The notes below the pieces were generated by a model. It searched no databases, was not told the DNA's origin, and was given only the letters and a program-made list of their open reading frames with translations. Below are positions 15,675-24,334 of a stretch of 64,000 bases of DNA, in pieces. The position numbers and the translations under genes were made by a program. The DNA is from Verrucomicrobiales bacterium (lineage in GTDB: Bacteria > Verrucomicrobiota > Verrucomicrobiia > Limisphaerales > J093). Numbering within the stretch: the stretch's first letter is position 1; every line of letters begins with the position of its first letter. The stretch is taken from positions 1 to 64,000 of the forward strand of contig JABTUJ010000018.1 in the NCBI GenBank assembly GCA_015075445.1, given 5' to 3'.

Positions 15675-16142
15675 ATGACGCTGGGTGACATTCTCACGCC
15701 CGATTCGATTGTGTCGGATTTGAAGGCGCGCGATCGGTGGGAGGCGATCGAAGAGCTCATCGACTGTCTGGTGGCAGCCGGTCGGATCGCCCCTCAGCAC
15801 CGCGATGCGGTTACCACGGTGATCCGGCGTCGGGAGACCTCGATGAGCACGGGGATCGGCTACGGCATTGGCATCCCGCACGCCTCGACGAATCTCATCC
15901 AGTCGGTGGTGGGTGCGTTTGGCCGGTCGCGCGGGGGCATTGCCTTCGAGGCGCTCGACGGGCAACCGGTGAAGCTGGTCGTGTTGTTCCTGGTCCCGCA
16001 GGGGGAATTCCAGAAGCACCTGCACACTCTGGCGGACATCGCGAAGCTGCTTCACCGACCCGAGTTTCGCCAGGCCCTCGAGGAGGCTCCTGATGCCGAG
16101 GGCATGTTCCGCGTCATCCAGGCCAACGCGGGCAGCCGGTAA
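15675..16142 (+). CDS. ptsN: PTS IIA domain protein (PtsN/fructose EIIA type)
   Basis: 155 residues, a single EIIA(Ntr/Fru) domain. The phosphoacceptor is H69 in GIGIPHASTNLI, preceded by RRRETSMSTGIGYG, the standard arrangement. GQPVKLVVLFLVPQGEFQKH and LHTLADIAKLL follow as in the family. Single-domain proteins of this kind accept phosphate from HPr-type carriers and regulate nitrogen, potassium or central metabolism rather than import sugars. The gene lies 73 bp upstream of argS on the same strand. Confidence 0.9.
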   Translation: MTLGDILTPDSIVSDLKARDRWEAIEELIDCLVAAGRIAPQHRDAVTTVIRRRETSMSTGIGYGIGIPHASTNLIQSVVGAFGRSRGGIAFEALDGQPVKLVVLFLVPQGEFQKHLHTLADIAKLLHRPEFRQALEEAPDAEGMFRVIQANAGSR

Positions 16143-16215
16143 TCGCACCTGCCCGACCCCGGTCCGTCAGGAAGCGGCGGGGCTCATCCCCGCGCGCCAA
16201 CTCCCGTTCCCGCCC

Positions 16216-17949
16216 ATGCTCCACCATCTCATCGAGACCCGTCTTCACGCCGCGGTGACCGCCCACTGTCTCGGCGCGTCCGTCGCCGACGTTCGCGTGC
16301 GTCCGTGTGCCGATGCGAAGTTCGGCGATTACCAGACCAACGCGCTCATGGCCTTGGCCCGCGAGCGCAAGGTCAATCCGCGCACCTTCGCCGCGGAGAT
16401 CGCCGCCCGCCTGGATCCGGATGAGATCGGCGCGCGCGTCGAGGTCGCCGGCCCGGGCTTCCTGAACTTCCATCTGCACCCGGCCGCGCTGGTGCGGACG
16501 CTGCAAGCCGCCGCCCGAGGCGAACACCTGTGTTTCACCCCCGCCTCACGCCCGCGAACGATCGTGCTCGATTTCAGCTCGCCAAACATTGCCAAGCCGA
16601 TGCACGTGGGCCACATCCGGTCCACGATCCTCGGCGACGCCCTGGCCCGTGTCTTCCGTCTGCTGGGGCACCGCGTGATCACCGACAACCACTTGGGGGA
16701 TTGGGGCACGCAGTTCGGCAAGCTGCTCGTCGGGTGGAAACGCCATCTCGACACGGCCGCGCTCGAGCGCGACGCGGTGGCGGAGATGGAGCGGCTCTAC
16801 AAGCACGTCCACGAGGCGAGCGAACGGGACCCGGCCGTGCTTGAGGCGGCGCGACAGGAACTTGTGAACCTGCAGGGCGGCGACCCGGAGAACCTCGGCA
16901 TCTGGCGTCGCATGCTGGCGTTGTCGCAACACCAGTTCGACCGGATCTACCAGCGGCTGGGGGTGCGTTTCGACCACACCCTGGGCGAGAGCTTCTACAA
17001 CCCCCACCTGGCGGGCGTCGTGGCTGACCTCCGCCAACGCGGTCTCGCCCGCGAGAGCGAAGGCGCCCAGGTGGTGTTCTTTGAGGGCGACCCCGAGCTC
17101 GAAGGGCATCCGGCCATCGTTCAGAAGCGGGACGGCGCCGCCAACTACACCACCACGGACCTCGCCACCCTCGCCCATCGCCTGCGCGAGTGGCAGCCGG
17201 ACGAGATCATCTACGTCACGGACGCCCGCCAGCAACTGCACTTCAAGCAGCTCTTCGCCATCTTCCGCCGCTGGCACTCCGACGCGCGCGTCCAGCTCGT
17301 GCACGTCTGGTTCGGCTCGATTCTGGGTGAGGATGGCAAGCCCTTCAAAGCGCGCTCCGGCGACACCATCAAGCTGGCCGACCTGCTCGACGAGGCCGAA
17401 ACGCGGGCCCGCCGCATCGTGGCCGAGAAGAACCCGGACTTGCCCGAAGCCGAACGGGAGGCCATCGCCCGCATGGTGGGCCTGGGCGCGGTCAAGTACC
17501 AGGACCTCCTGCCCAACCGGCAGAGCGATTACGTGTTCAGTTGGGACAAGATGCTTGCCCTCAGCGGCAACACCGCTCCCTACCTCCAGTACGCGCATGC
17601 CCGGATCCGCAGCATCTTCCGCAAGCTGGCCGACACCGGGGGTTCCTGGCGGCTCGACGAAACGGCTGCCCAGCTCCAGCTCGAGGTGCCGCCGGAACTC
17701 CGCCTTGCGCGGCACCTCGTCAACTTCGGCTTCACCCTGGAGGCCGTCGCCGAGGAGCATCGTCCGAACTACCTCTGCAATTATCTCTACGAGCTGGCCG
17801 GTTACTTCACCGATTTCTACGAGCGCTGTCCGGTGCTCAAGGCTCCTGAACCCACGCGCGCGAGCCGGCTGGTGCTGGCCGACCTGACGGCGCGCGTCTT
17901 GCGGCAGGGCCTCGAACTCCTCGGGCTCGAAGTCCCGGACCGGATGTGA
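16216..17949 (+). CDS. argS: Arginyl-tRNA synthetase
   Basis: 577 residues, full length. An N-terminal Add-1 domain (about 1-100, ADAKFGDYQTNALMALARER) precedes the class I catalytic core with HIGH in the form HVGHIRST at 131 and SPNIAKPM before it. GDWGTQFGKLLVGW, YVTDARQQLHFKQLF and FKARSGDTIKLADLL are typical of ArgRS, which lacks a canonical KMSKS lysine. A DALR anticodon-binding domain (YLQYAHARIRSIFRKL to the end, GLEVPDRM) closes the protein. Charges tRNA-Arg in the cytoplasm. ATG at 16216 chosen by family length. Confidence 0.97.
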   Translation: MLHHLIETRLHAAVTAHCLGASVADVRVRPCADAKFGDYQTNALMALARERKVNPRTFAAEIAARLDPDEIGARVEVAGPGFLNFHLHPAALVRTLQAAARGEHLCFTPASRPRTIVLDFSSPNIAKPMHVGHIRSTILGDALARVFRLLGHRVITDNHLGDWGTQFGKLLVGWKRHLDTAALERDAVAEMERLYKHVHEASERDPAVLEAARQELVNLQGGDPENLGIWRRMLALSQHQFDRIYQRLGVRFDHTLGESFYNPHLAGVVADLRQRGLARESEGAQVVFFEGDPELEGHPAIVQKRDGAANYTTTDLATLAHRLREWQPDEIIYVTDARQQLHFKQLFAIFRRWHSDARVQLVHVWFGSILGEDGKPFKARSGDTIKLADLLDEAETRARRIVAEKNPDLPEAEREAIARMVGLGAVKYQDLLPNRQSDYVFSWDKMLALSGNTAPYLQYAHARIRSIFRKLADTGGSWRLDETAAQLQLEVPPELRLARHLVNFGFTLEAVAEEHRPNYLCNYLYELAGYFTDFYERCPVLKAPEPTRASRLVLADLTARVLRQGLELLGLEVPDRM

Positions 17950-18018
17950 GTCGGGCGGGGGCGGACGTCCCATCAAAGCGCTGGCGTTTCACCGAGGCGG
18001 CGCCAACACTCTGCGCCG

Positions 18019-19077
18019 ATGAAAAGCCTCCTCTGCTTCGTCGCGGCCGCCTGGCTCGCGTCGACGTTCCAACCCGTCCTGGCCGACGCCCACTCGGCCA
18101 TCGTCCCGGTCCCGCGGGGTGACCAGGGCTGGCAGGACCGCCAGAAGCGATTCAACGAGCGCGTGGCCGAAGTCGGACGCCGCGCGCAGGTGATCTTCAT
18201 CGGCGATTCGATCACGCAGGGCTGGGAGGGTGCGGGGAGGGAAGTGTGGGCGAAATACTACGCGCACCGCGACGCCCTCAACCTCGGCATCGGCGGTGAT
18301 CGCACCCAGCACGTGCTGTGGCGGCTGGCCAACGGCAATCTCGAAGGCCTGCAACCCAAGGCGGCCGTCGTCATGATCGGCACCAACAACTCGAACGGCG
18401 AGGACAACACCGTGGCCCAGATCGCCGAGGGGGTGACCGCCATTGTCCGGTTGCTTCGCGAGCGACTGCCCGACACCCGGATCATCCTCGTGGGCATCTT
18501 CCCGCGGGGGGAGAACCCGCAGGCCCAACGGGGCAAGCTGCTTCAGGTGAACCAGATCTTGCAGAAGCTGGGCGACGACGAGCACGTGTTCTTCGTCGAT
18601 TTCGGCCACCGGTTCGTCACGGCCGAGGGCTTGATCCCGGCCGCGCTCATGCCCGACTACCTGCATCTGAGCCCGCAGGCGTACGGCGTCTGGGCCGAAT
18701 CCATCGAGGACCTGCTCTGTCGCCTCCTCGGCGACACCCGCGTCCCAGCCGCCGCGTCCGTGGACTTGTCCGGCGAGTGGATCTGGACGATCCGCGGGCC
18801 CGACGGCAATCCCATCGAAGCGCCGTTGATTTTGGCGCAGCGCGGCGGCGAGGTGACCGGCCGGTTTGCGCGCGATGCCAGCCGGTGGCTCGAGATCGAG
18901 AATGGCAAGGTGGAGGGCAACCGCCTTTCCTGGCGGGTTCAGCGCGAGCGTCAGGACGGAAGCACGATGACTTACGAGATGTGGGGCACGCTTGAAGACG
19001 GCACCATCCGCGGCCAGACCAAGACGCTCATGGACGGTCGCGAGGTGACGGTGGACTGGAGCGCCAAGCGAAAGTGA
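18019..19077 (+). CDS. Secreted SGNH/GDSL-family hydrolase with C-terminal extra domain
   Basis: 352 residues. A signal peptide (1-22, LASTFQPVLADA) is followed by an SGNH hydrolase of the platelet-activating-factor acetylhydrolase-like subgroup: S64 in FIGDSITQGW (block I), GIGGDRTQHVLWRL (block II, G), MIGTNNSNGEDN (block III, N) and LMPDYLHLSPQAY (block V, D and H). After residue 245 a beta-rich domain (DLSGEWIWTIRGPDGNPIEA to the end) resembles small domains attached to Verrucomicrobial exported enzymes. Substrate unknown; related proteins remove acetyl groups from polysaccharides. Confidence 0.9.
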   Translation: MKSLLCFVAAAWLASTFQPVLADAHSAIVPVPRGDQGWQDRQKRFNERVAEVGRRAQVIFIGDSITQGWEGAGREVWAKYYAHRDALNLGIGGDRTQHVLWRLANGNLEGLQPKAAVVMIGTNNSNGEDNTVAQIAEGVTAIVRLLRERLPDTRIILVGIFPRGENPQAQRGKLLQVNQILQKLGDDEHVFFVDFGHRFVTAEGLIPAALMPDYLHLSPQAYGVWAESIEDLLCRLLGDTRVPAAASVDLSGEWIWTIRGPDGNPIEAPLILAQRGGEVTGRFARDASRWLEIENGKVEGNRLSWRVQRERQDGSTMTYEMWGTLEDGTIRGQTKTLMDGREVTVDWSAKRK

Positions 19078-19169
19078 GGTCCCGCGTAACAGCCGTTGAC
19101 GGGACGCGGTGGGCGTCGGCGTTCCGCTGAGTCCGGACATCTTATACTGGGCAGAGAATCGCGACCGAC

Positions 19170-19242
19170 TGTAGGCGACGACGTGAGGAGGCGAAGTGGC
19201 ATTGTCACCGACCCGCAACGCCTCCTCACGTCGTCGCCTACA
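19170..19242. repeat. Palindromic repeat family 1, copy A
   Basis: Two 24-bp arms (TGTAGGCGACGACGTGAGGA GGCG and its exact complement ending GCCTACA) surround a 25-bp loop. AGATTTCCAGG follows, as in copies B and E. Lies in the gap between an SGNH hydrolase gene and trmB, which converge. Confidence 0.9.
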
Positions 19243-19345
19243 GCGGTATGAGATTTCCAGGTTAGCGTGGCTCGGCAGGAGCCTCGGCTCACCGGGGAGT
19301 GCAGGCTGGAAGCCCGCACCACAAGTTCATGGGGAGGCCACGGGC

Positions 19346-20020
19346 TCAGGCCGGCGGGCGGCGGTCGTCGACCCGGCGATACGCCGTCCGTAAGGTGGGG
19401 GTGCCGCGCGCCAGAAAATCGAGCTCGAAGTCGGTGAGGACCTCCGTCAGTTCGCGGGGAGTTTCGGCCGCGGCAAAGTCCGGGCTGGCGTCAAACACCT
19501 CCTGCATCTGCGCGAAGTAATCCGGGTCGTCCGTGCGCAGGAACACCGCCCCTTCCGGCTCGAGAACCCGCGCGGCCAGGGCAGGGAACCCGGCATTGAC
19601 CAGGCGTCGGCCGCGATGCCGCAGCTTGGGCCAGGGGTCGGGGAAGTAGACGTGGATGGCGCGAATCGAGCCCGGGGCCATCAGATACCGGAGCAGGTAG
19701 GCAGCCTCGACCCGGAGACCGCGCACGTTGGTCAGGCCGAGCCGGGGCGCCTTCCGTTCGAGCTTGCGGATGCGGCCCAGCAACCGTTCGACGCCCAGGA
19801 AGTGCGTTTCGGGATGGCGCTGGGCCTGGCGCATGAGGAATCCGCCGTCGCCACTGCCCAACTCAAGCTCGATGGGGGCCGGCCGGGGAAACAGTGCGGC
19901 GAGGTCCAGCGGTTCAACCAACGAGGTGAGCCGCACCAACACCTCGGGTTTGGCTGCGGCCGACGACGCTTCTTCCATGCGACCGGGGAGGGTGCCTTTG
20001 CCGAAGCGCGCCGGCGGCAT
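19346..20020 (-). CDS. trmB: tRNA (guanine-N7-)-methyltransferase
   Basis: 224 residues from the ATG that overlaps the stop of the upstream FIST gene (TGATG). The S-adenosylmethionine site is ELELGSGDGGFLMRQAQRHP, and the TrmB signature FPDPWPKLRHRGRRLV and FLRTDDPDYFAQM are present. It makes m7G46 in the tRNA variable loop. An internal ATG at 19978 would give a 210-residue protein and also keeps all motifs; I prefer the overlap start. Confidence 0.93.
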   Translation of the reverse strand: MPPARFGKGTLPGRMEEASSAAAKPEVLVRLTSLVEPLDLAALFPRPAPIELELGSGDGGFLMRQAQRHPETHFLGVERLLGRIRKLERKAPRLGLTNVRGLRVEAAYLLRYLMAPGSIRAIHVYFPDPWPKLRHRGRRLVNAGFPALAARVLEPEGAVFLRTDDPDYFAQMQEVFDASPDFAAAETPRELTEVLTDFELDFLARGTPTLRTAYRRVDDRRPPA

Positions 20021-21216
20021 CAGCGACCCAGGAACAGCGCGAGGGAAGCGGTGTAGCCATGGAGGAAGTTGCGGCGTCCGACCGGGCCGATTTCTCCGTT
20101 GCAGAAGAAGCCGGTGAGGGCGAAGGGGCCGAGGGCTTTCTGGGCCAGGCCGGCGTCGTGGATGGGGGCTCCGAACAACCGTTGTCCCCGGCCGTTGCAG
20201 GCACAGAGGCAGCCGCCCAGCACCGGCCGTTTGCCCACCTGCTGCCGGGCCCGCTTGAGGAGTTCGACCATGTCCTCCGTGGCGGCGGTGGCGTCCCGAC
20301 ACTGGAACTGGAGCGATTGACCCAGCCGCGGGTGGGCGCCGACGGCCAACGCGCCGGAGTTGGGATCCCCGCCGAGCAGGTTGCGGATGAGGAAGTCGCC
20401 GCGGTGGAACTCCTCCTGGTACTCGTTGACGACGAACCCGACCATCAGGTTGCCCTGGGCGCGTTGCTTCTGCTCATCGGGCAGGCTGTTGAAGGTCTTG
20501 ACGAGTACCTGGTAGGCCGGCTGGTTGCCGATCTGCTGGATTACGTTGCCGTCCACCTTGGTGATGGTCCACGGCTGCCCGATGGGCGTGCACCCCTGCG
20601 AAATGACGGTGACCAACTCGACGGCGCCGGCGAAGGAGACGGCCACGGCGCCTTCCTCGAAGACCTGCCCGTTCAGGTAGAGCTGGGTGCGGTTCTCGCG
20701 CGCCGTCCCGCTGGCCAGCCCTCCGGCGAGCGGCACGGCCGGATAGGCGGCATTCCACTGCTCCACCCACCGTTCGCAGTCCATGTGGAAGGGATCGGCA
20801 AACGCCATCCAGCCCTGGGTTTCCTCGGGACCCATGCCCGACTCGTGATGCCAGTAGCCGGGGCCGTTGGCCTCCTCGACATTCGCCTGCGTGAGATGGG
20901 TCGTGCGCAGGACGGCGCCCGGCAGGTGATAAAGTCCGAGCGCGATGCCCCCTTTGCCTTCGATTTCCTGGTCACCCACGATGAGGCTGGTGCTGGAACA
21001 TCCGGCCACGGTGGCCACGCGTCCGTGGACCTGGATGACCTCGAGCAACTCCGCCGCGTGGTCAAACAGGGGCGGCGTGGTGAAGACCAGCCCCAGTGTT
21101 GGGCGCTTGTCTCCCAGTTGCCGACGCAGGTTTTCGACCCAGGCCTGGATGCCCGCTTCGTCGAAGCCGCGGTCCCAGTAGCCGGTCACGGCGTGTTCAG
21201 TCACCTGTGTGTGCAC
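20020..21216 (-). CDS. FIST-domain sensory protein
   Basis: 398 residues built of FIST_N and FIST_C, a ligand-sensing pair first noted in signal transduction proteins and thought to bind small molecules such as amino acids. Recognisable parts are LGLVFTTPPLFDHAAELLEV, VAGCSSTSLIVGDQEIEGKG, the central PLAGGLASG and the C-terminal PVLGGCLCACNGRGQRLFG and LTGFFCNGEIGPVGRRNFLHG. It stands alone with no kinase or methyl-accepting domain attached. It is translationally coupled to trmB by a TGATG overlap and divergent from the zinc-ribbon gene at 21323. Confidence 0.9.
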   Translation of the reverse strand: MHTQVTEHAVTGYWDRGFDEAGIQAWVENLRRQLGDKRPTLGLVFTTPPLFDHAAELLEVIQVHGRVATVAGCSSTSLIVGDQEIEGKGGIALGLYHLPGAVLRTTHLTQANVEEANGPGYWHHESGMGPEETQGWMAFADPFHMDCERWVEQWNAAYPAVPLAGGLASGTARENRTQLYLNGQVFEEGAVAVSFAGAVELVTVISQGCTPIGQPWTITKVDGNVIQQIGNQPAYQVLVKTFNSLPDEQKQRAQGNLMVGFVVNEYQEEFHRGDFLIRNLLGGDPNSGALAVGAHPRLGQSLQFQCRDATAATEDMVELLKRARQQVGKRPVLGGCLCACNGRGQRLFGAPIHDAGLAQKALGPFALTGFFCNGEIGPVGRRNFLHGYTASLALFLGR

Positions 21217-21322
21217 GACGCCAAGCTAATGACGGAACCCACAAAAGCAAACCTTGTATTCTGGCGGGGCATGGAGCATTATAGGTCTCGTCCGGGCGGC
21301 AAGGGATGGCGCGTTCAGACTT

Positions 21323-21721
21323 ATGAACACGGTGCAAGAACCCGAGCTTGCGGTGACCCCAACGGTCGCCTGCCCCCGCTGTCACTCTGCCTCCCCGGTC
21401 GGGACCCTGGAATGTCCGACTTGCGGCCGGCATTTCTACGTCTGCTGCCGTACCTGTGGCCACCTCAACCTCCGCACCGCGGTGCGCTGTGAGGCGTGCG
21501 GGGGGCAGCTCCGCGTGCGGCGCCGCGCCCGGCACGGCGCCCCGGTCCACCGAATGGTGTGGCCCGCACGCTGGGAGTGGGACCGCCAACGGCGCTGGCT
21601 CCTGCCCTTGCAGGTGACGGTGTTCATCTTCGGCGTGGGCTTCGGCACGTTGGGGATCATGGCGCTCTGGTCCTGGGTGTCTCCCTGGCTGTCCGAGCCT
21701 GAGCCCCCGCCTCCCGCCTAA
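21323..21721 (+). CDS. Double zinc-ribbon protein with one membrane segment
   Basis: 132 residues. Eight cysteines in four CxxC pairs (CPRC, CPTC, CCRTC, CEAC between 17 and 60) form two zinc ribbons. A basic linker follows, then a hydrophobic segment (LLPLQVTVFIFGVGFGTLGI, about 93-112) and a short acidic/proline tail. Probably anchored in the inner membrane with the ribbons in the cytoplasm. Function unknown. ATG at 21323 chosen because the upstream frame is not protein-like. Confidence 0.72.
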   Translation: MNTVQEPELAVTPTVACPRCHSASPVGTLECPTCGRHFYVCCRTCGHLNLRTAVRCEACGGQLRVRRRARHGAPVHRMVWPARWEWDRQRRWLLPLQVTVFIFGVGFGTLGIMALWSWVSPWLSEPEPPPPA

Positions 21722-21814
21722 CTGCGGCCCAGCGGCGAGCTCGCGGTGACCGACCCGGCCGACCTGGGGCTCTGAGCCCGGATCTCTCATGCTCGGCATG
21801 AAACCGTGACAGAC

Positions 21815-21886
21815 TGTAGGCGACGACGTGAGGAGGCGAAGGGTATTGCCCCGGGCCCCCAACGCCTCCTCACGTCGTCGCCTACA
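21815..21886. repeat. Palindromic repeat family 1, copy B
   Basis: Same 24-bp arms as copy A with a different loop. Upstream GGCATGAAACCGTGACAGAC and downstream CAGATTTCCAGGCT are shared with copy E, so the full repeat is about 115 bp. Confidence 0.9.
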
Positions 21887-21956
21887 GCGGGTATCAGATT
21901 TCCAGGCTAAGCCGCTGCCGCGCTGCCGGGGTTTCCATCGCCAGCCCCCCGGACCC

Positions 21957-23243
21957 TCAGGCCGCCGGTTCCCAGCCCGGTCGATACTCGCGCCCCCACA
22001 AGGTCATGGCCTCCGGGTCCCGCAGGATGCGCCCGGTCTGGGGATCGCAGTCGAGCGTGCGGCCCACCCGCCAGGCGATGTTGCCCAGGTGGCAGAGGAG
22101 CGAACCCCAATGGCCGGCCTCGGCATCCGCGTTGGGTCGGCCGCCGCCGCGCACGCAATCGAGGAAGTTCTGGAGATGCAGGGCGTCGCTGCCCGATCCA
22201 GCCACCTTGGCCACCTCCTTGTCTGCGCTGTCGAAAATCGTGTAGCTCGAGCCATCGGTCACCAGCGTTCCCTGGTCTCCGTAGAAGGCAGCGCCGAAGC
22301 TTGATCCTTCGTAACCGCGCGGGTGGCAGCTCCGCCCTTCCCAGGCAATCGCCCGGTCGCCGAAATCGAACGTCACCACGTGCGTATCCGGCGTTTCCTG
22401 GTCGTCGTCGAAGTGGTACCGGCCCCCTCCCGAGGTGACCCGGTGCGGGGCGTCCACCCCGAGTCCCCAGCGACAAAGGTCGAGGGCGTGGATTCCGTTG
22501 TTGCCCAGTTCACCTGTGCCCCAGTGCCAGAACCAATGCCACTGGTAGTGCACAATGTTGTCGCGGAACGGCCGTTCCGGCGCCGGGCCCTGCCAGAGAG
22601 TCCAATCCAGCCCGTCCGGCACCGGCACCGCCTGACCTCGCCCGATCCCGCCCCGCCGGGCCGAGTACCAGCCCCGCGAGAATCGGACACGGCCAATGGC
22701 GCCGCTTCGCACCTTCTCCATGGCCTCAATGATCTGGGGCAGGCTGCGACGTTGTGTCCCCACTTGAATCACCCGCTGGTGGCGGCGGGCCGCCGCGATC
22801 ATCCACTCGCCCTCACGGGGGTTGTGGCAGGCGGGTTTCTCGACGTAGACGTGTTTGCCTGCGGCACACGCCAGCAGCGTCGCCGGGCCGTGCCAATGGT
22901 CGGGCGCCGCGATCACCAACGCGTCCACGTCGGGATCCTCGAGGCTGCGCCGGAAGTCTCTCACCCCGCGCGGCGCGGTCGTCTGGCGGCGGGCGACCGC
23001 GGTGAATGCCTTTTGCCACGCCCGCTCGTCCGGGTCGCAGGCATAAACGATGTCCACGTCCGGTCGTGCCGCGAATCCGCCCGCCAGGTCGCTGCCTCGT
23101 CCGTTCACCCCCATGATGGCCAGGCGGACCCGCTGGCTGGCGGCCAGCACCCGCGGAGACACGAGTTGAAGACCGACGCCCAACCCGCCGGCGACGACTG
23201 TGGATTGGCGCAGGAAGACGCGACGCGCAATGGGTGTTTGCAT
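21957..23243 (-). CDS. Gfo/Idh/MocA family oxidoreductase with twin-arginine signal
   Basis: 428 residues. An N-terminal twin-arginine-like leader (RRVFLRQSTVVAGGLGVGL) implies export of a folded protein. The Rossmann fold starts at RLAIMGVNGRGSDLAGGFAA. YVEKPACHNPREGEWMIAAA carries the EKP motif whose lysine acts in catalysis. The C-terminal half includes WHWGTGELGNNGIHALDLCRWG. Enzymes of this type oxidise or reduce sugars or their derivatives with NAD(P). Large exported paralogous sets are characteristic of Verrucomicrobia and Planctomycetes. Substrate unknown. Confidence 0.92.
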   Translation of the reverse strand: MQTPIARRVFLRQSTVVAGGLGVGLQLVSPRVLAASQRVRLAIMGVNGRGSDLAGGFAARPDVDIVYACDPDERAWQKAFTAVARRQTTAPRGVRDFRRSLEDPDVDALVIAAPDHWHGPATLLACAAGKHVYVEKPACHNPREGEWMIAAARRHQRVIQVGTQRRSLPQIIEAMEKVRSGAIGRVRFSRGWYSARRGGIGRGQAVPVPDGLDWTLWQGPAPERPFRDNIVHYQWHWFWHWGTGELGNNGIHALDLCRWGLGVDAPHRVTSGGGRYHFDDDQETPDTHVVTFDFGDRAIAWEGRSCHPRGYEGSSFGAAFYGDQGTLVTDGSSYTIFDSADKEVAKVAGSGSDALHLQNFLDCVRGGGRPNADAEAGHWGSLLCHLGNIAWRVGRTLDCDPQTGRILRDPEAMTLWGREYRPGWEPAA

Positions 23244-23331
23244 GGCCCCAGGCTCGTCGAGCCGCCGGTCTGCGTCAACCGCCGGGGGCGACGGAAAAGC
23301 CGAAGATCCCCCTTACCCAATTCCCTAAGTT

Positions 23332-23377
23332 CGTAATCGGCGGAGAATCCGAGACGGGGGGGTCTCCGCCGATTACG
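23332..23377. repeat. Perfect 15-bp inverted repeat
   Basis: CGTAATCGGCGGAGA (23332-23346) and TCTCCGCCGATTACG (23363-23377) with a 16-bp loop. An imperfect outer extension pairs CCCCCTTACCCAATTCCCTA before it with TAGGGGATTAGGGGGAAG after it. It lies between divergent genes, so it is not an obvious terminator. Confidence 0.8.
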
Positions 23378-23517
23378 GACATAGGGGATTAGGGGGAAGC
23401 GGGGGATTCCTCGGTCCGATTCCCGATGTTCGAAATCGGGTTTGAGGGGAGCGGGTGTGGACGGTTGGCAGCACGGGTGGCGGCTGGTAGGGTGGCCGGG
23501 CGCGGGCGCGCCGATCC

Positions 23518-24282
23518 ATGGGGCACCAGGAATCCTATTACCGCCATAACGAGGCCTACGCCGAGTTCCTTGCGAACTGGGACGAAGGTTTCTATGCCAA
23601 GTACGCCGACACGCTGAAGCCGGCGCGGTCGGGGGGGCGGGTGTTGGATGTGGGCTGTGGCGTCGGCCAGGTAGTCAAGCGCCTGGCGGACGCTGGGTTC
23701 GCAGCGTTTGGGGTGGAGGTCTCGGAGCCCAATGTGGCGCGGGCCCGGGCAGCCGGGTTGCACTGTGAACTGTACGACGGGCGGCATCTGCCGTTTCCGG
23801 ACGGCCACTTCGCGAGCGTGGGGACGTTGAACGTGCTCGAGCACGTCGAGGAACCCGAGGCGTTTCTGGCCGAGCTGGTGCGGGTGGCCGAACCCGGGGG
23901 GCGGGTTGTCGTCTCGAGCCCGAACTTCTTCCGCGCCCTGGGCTGGCGGGATTATCACCCGGTCATGCGGGGTCTGGCGAACAAGTGGGGTAACGCGCGG
24001 CGGTTGGTGGCCAAGTGCCGCCAGATGCGGGTGGCGCCCGAGAAGGTTCGCTTCGACCGCCTCACGCCGATTGTGCGGGAGCCATTCCAGCCGGACGACG
24101 ACGCAATTGTGAAGACGAACGGACCGGAGATCGCCTTCTTCCTGGAGCGCGCCGGTTGCCGGATCGAGCGCACCCAATGCACGGACCGCTATGTGCCGCG
24201 GCTTCTGGAATGGGGGCTGAATCTCACGCCGGCGCGCCATGTCATGCTGAACGCGTTCGTGGTGGCGACGAAACGGAAGTGA
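23518..24282 (+). CDS. Class I SAM-dependent methyltransferase
   Basis: 254 residues. Motif I is RVLDVGCGVGQVVKRLADAG (about 41-60), motif II FGVEVSEPNVARAR, the post-I acid E/D at FGVEVS, and LPFPDGHFASVGTLNVLEHV the Methyltransf_11/25 signature with EHVEEPEAFL. The C-terminal region VRFDRLTPIVREPFQPDDDA and ERAGCRIERTQCTD is variable. Probably acts on a small molecule or lipid; substrate not identifiable. Start: ATG at 23518. Confidence 0.9.
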   Translation: MGHQESYYRHNEAYAEFLANWDEGFYAKYADTLKPARSGGRVLDVGCGVGQVVKRLADAGFAAFGVEVSEPNVARARAAGLHCELYDGRHLPFPDGHFASVGTLNVLEHVEEPEAFLAELVRVAEPGGRVVVSSPNFFRALGWRDYHPVMRGLANKWGNARRLVAKCRQMRVAPEKVRFDRLTPIVREPFQPDDDAIVKTNGPEIAFFLERAGCRIERTQCTDRYVPRLLEWGLNLTPARHVMLNAFVVATKRK

Positions 24283-24334
24283 GCATGAGGGCCTGGCTTG
24301 TCACGGACGCCATCGCGCGGCAGCGTTGCGGAAC

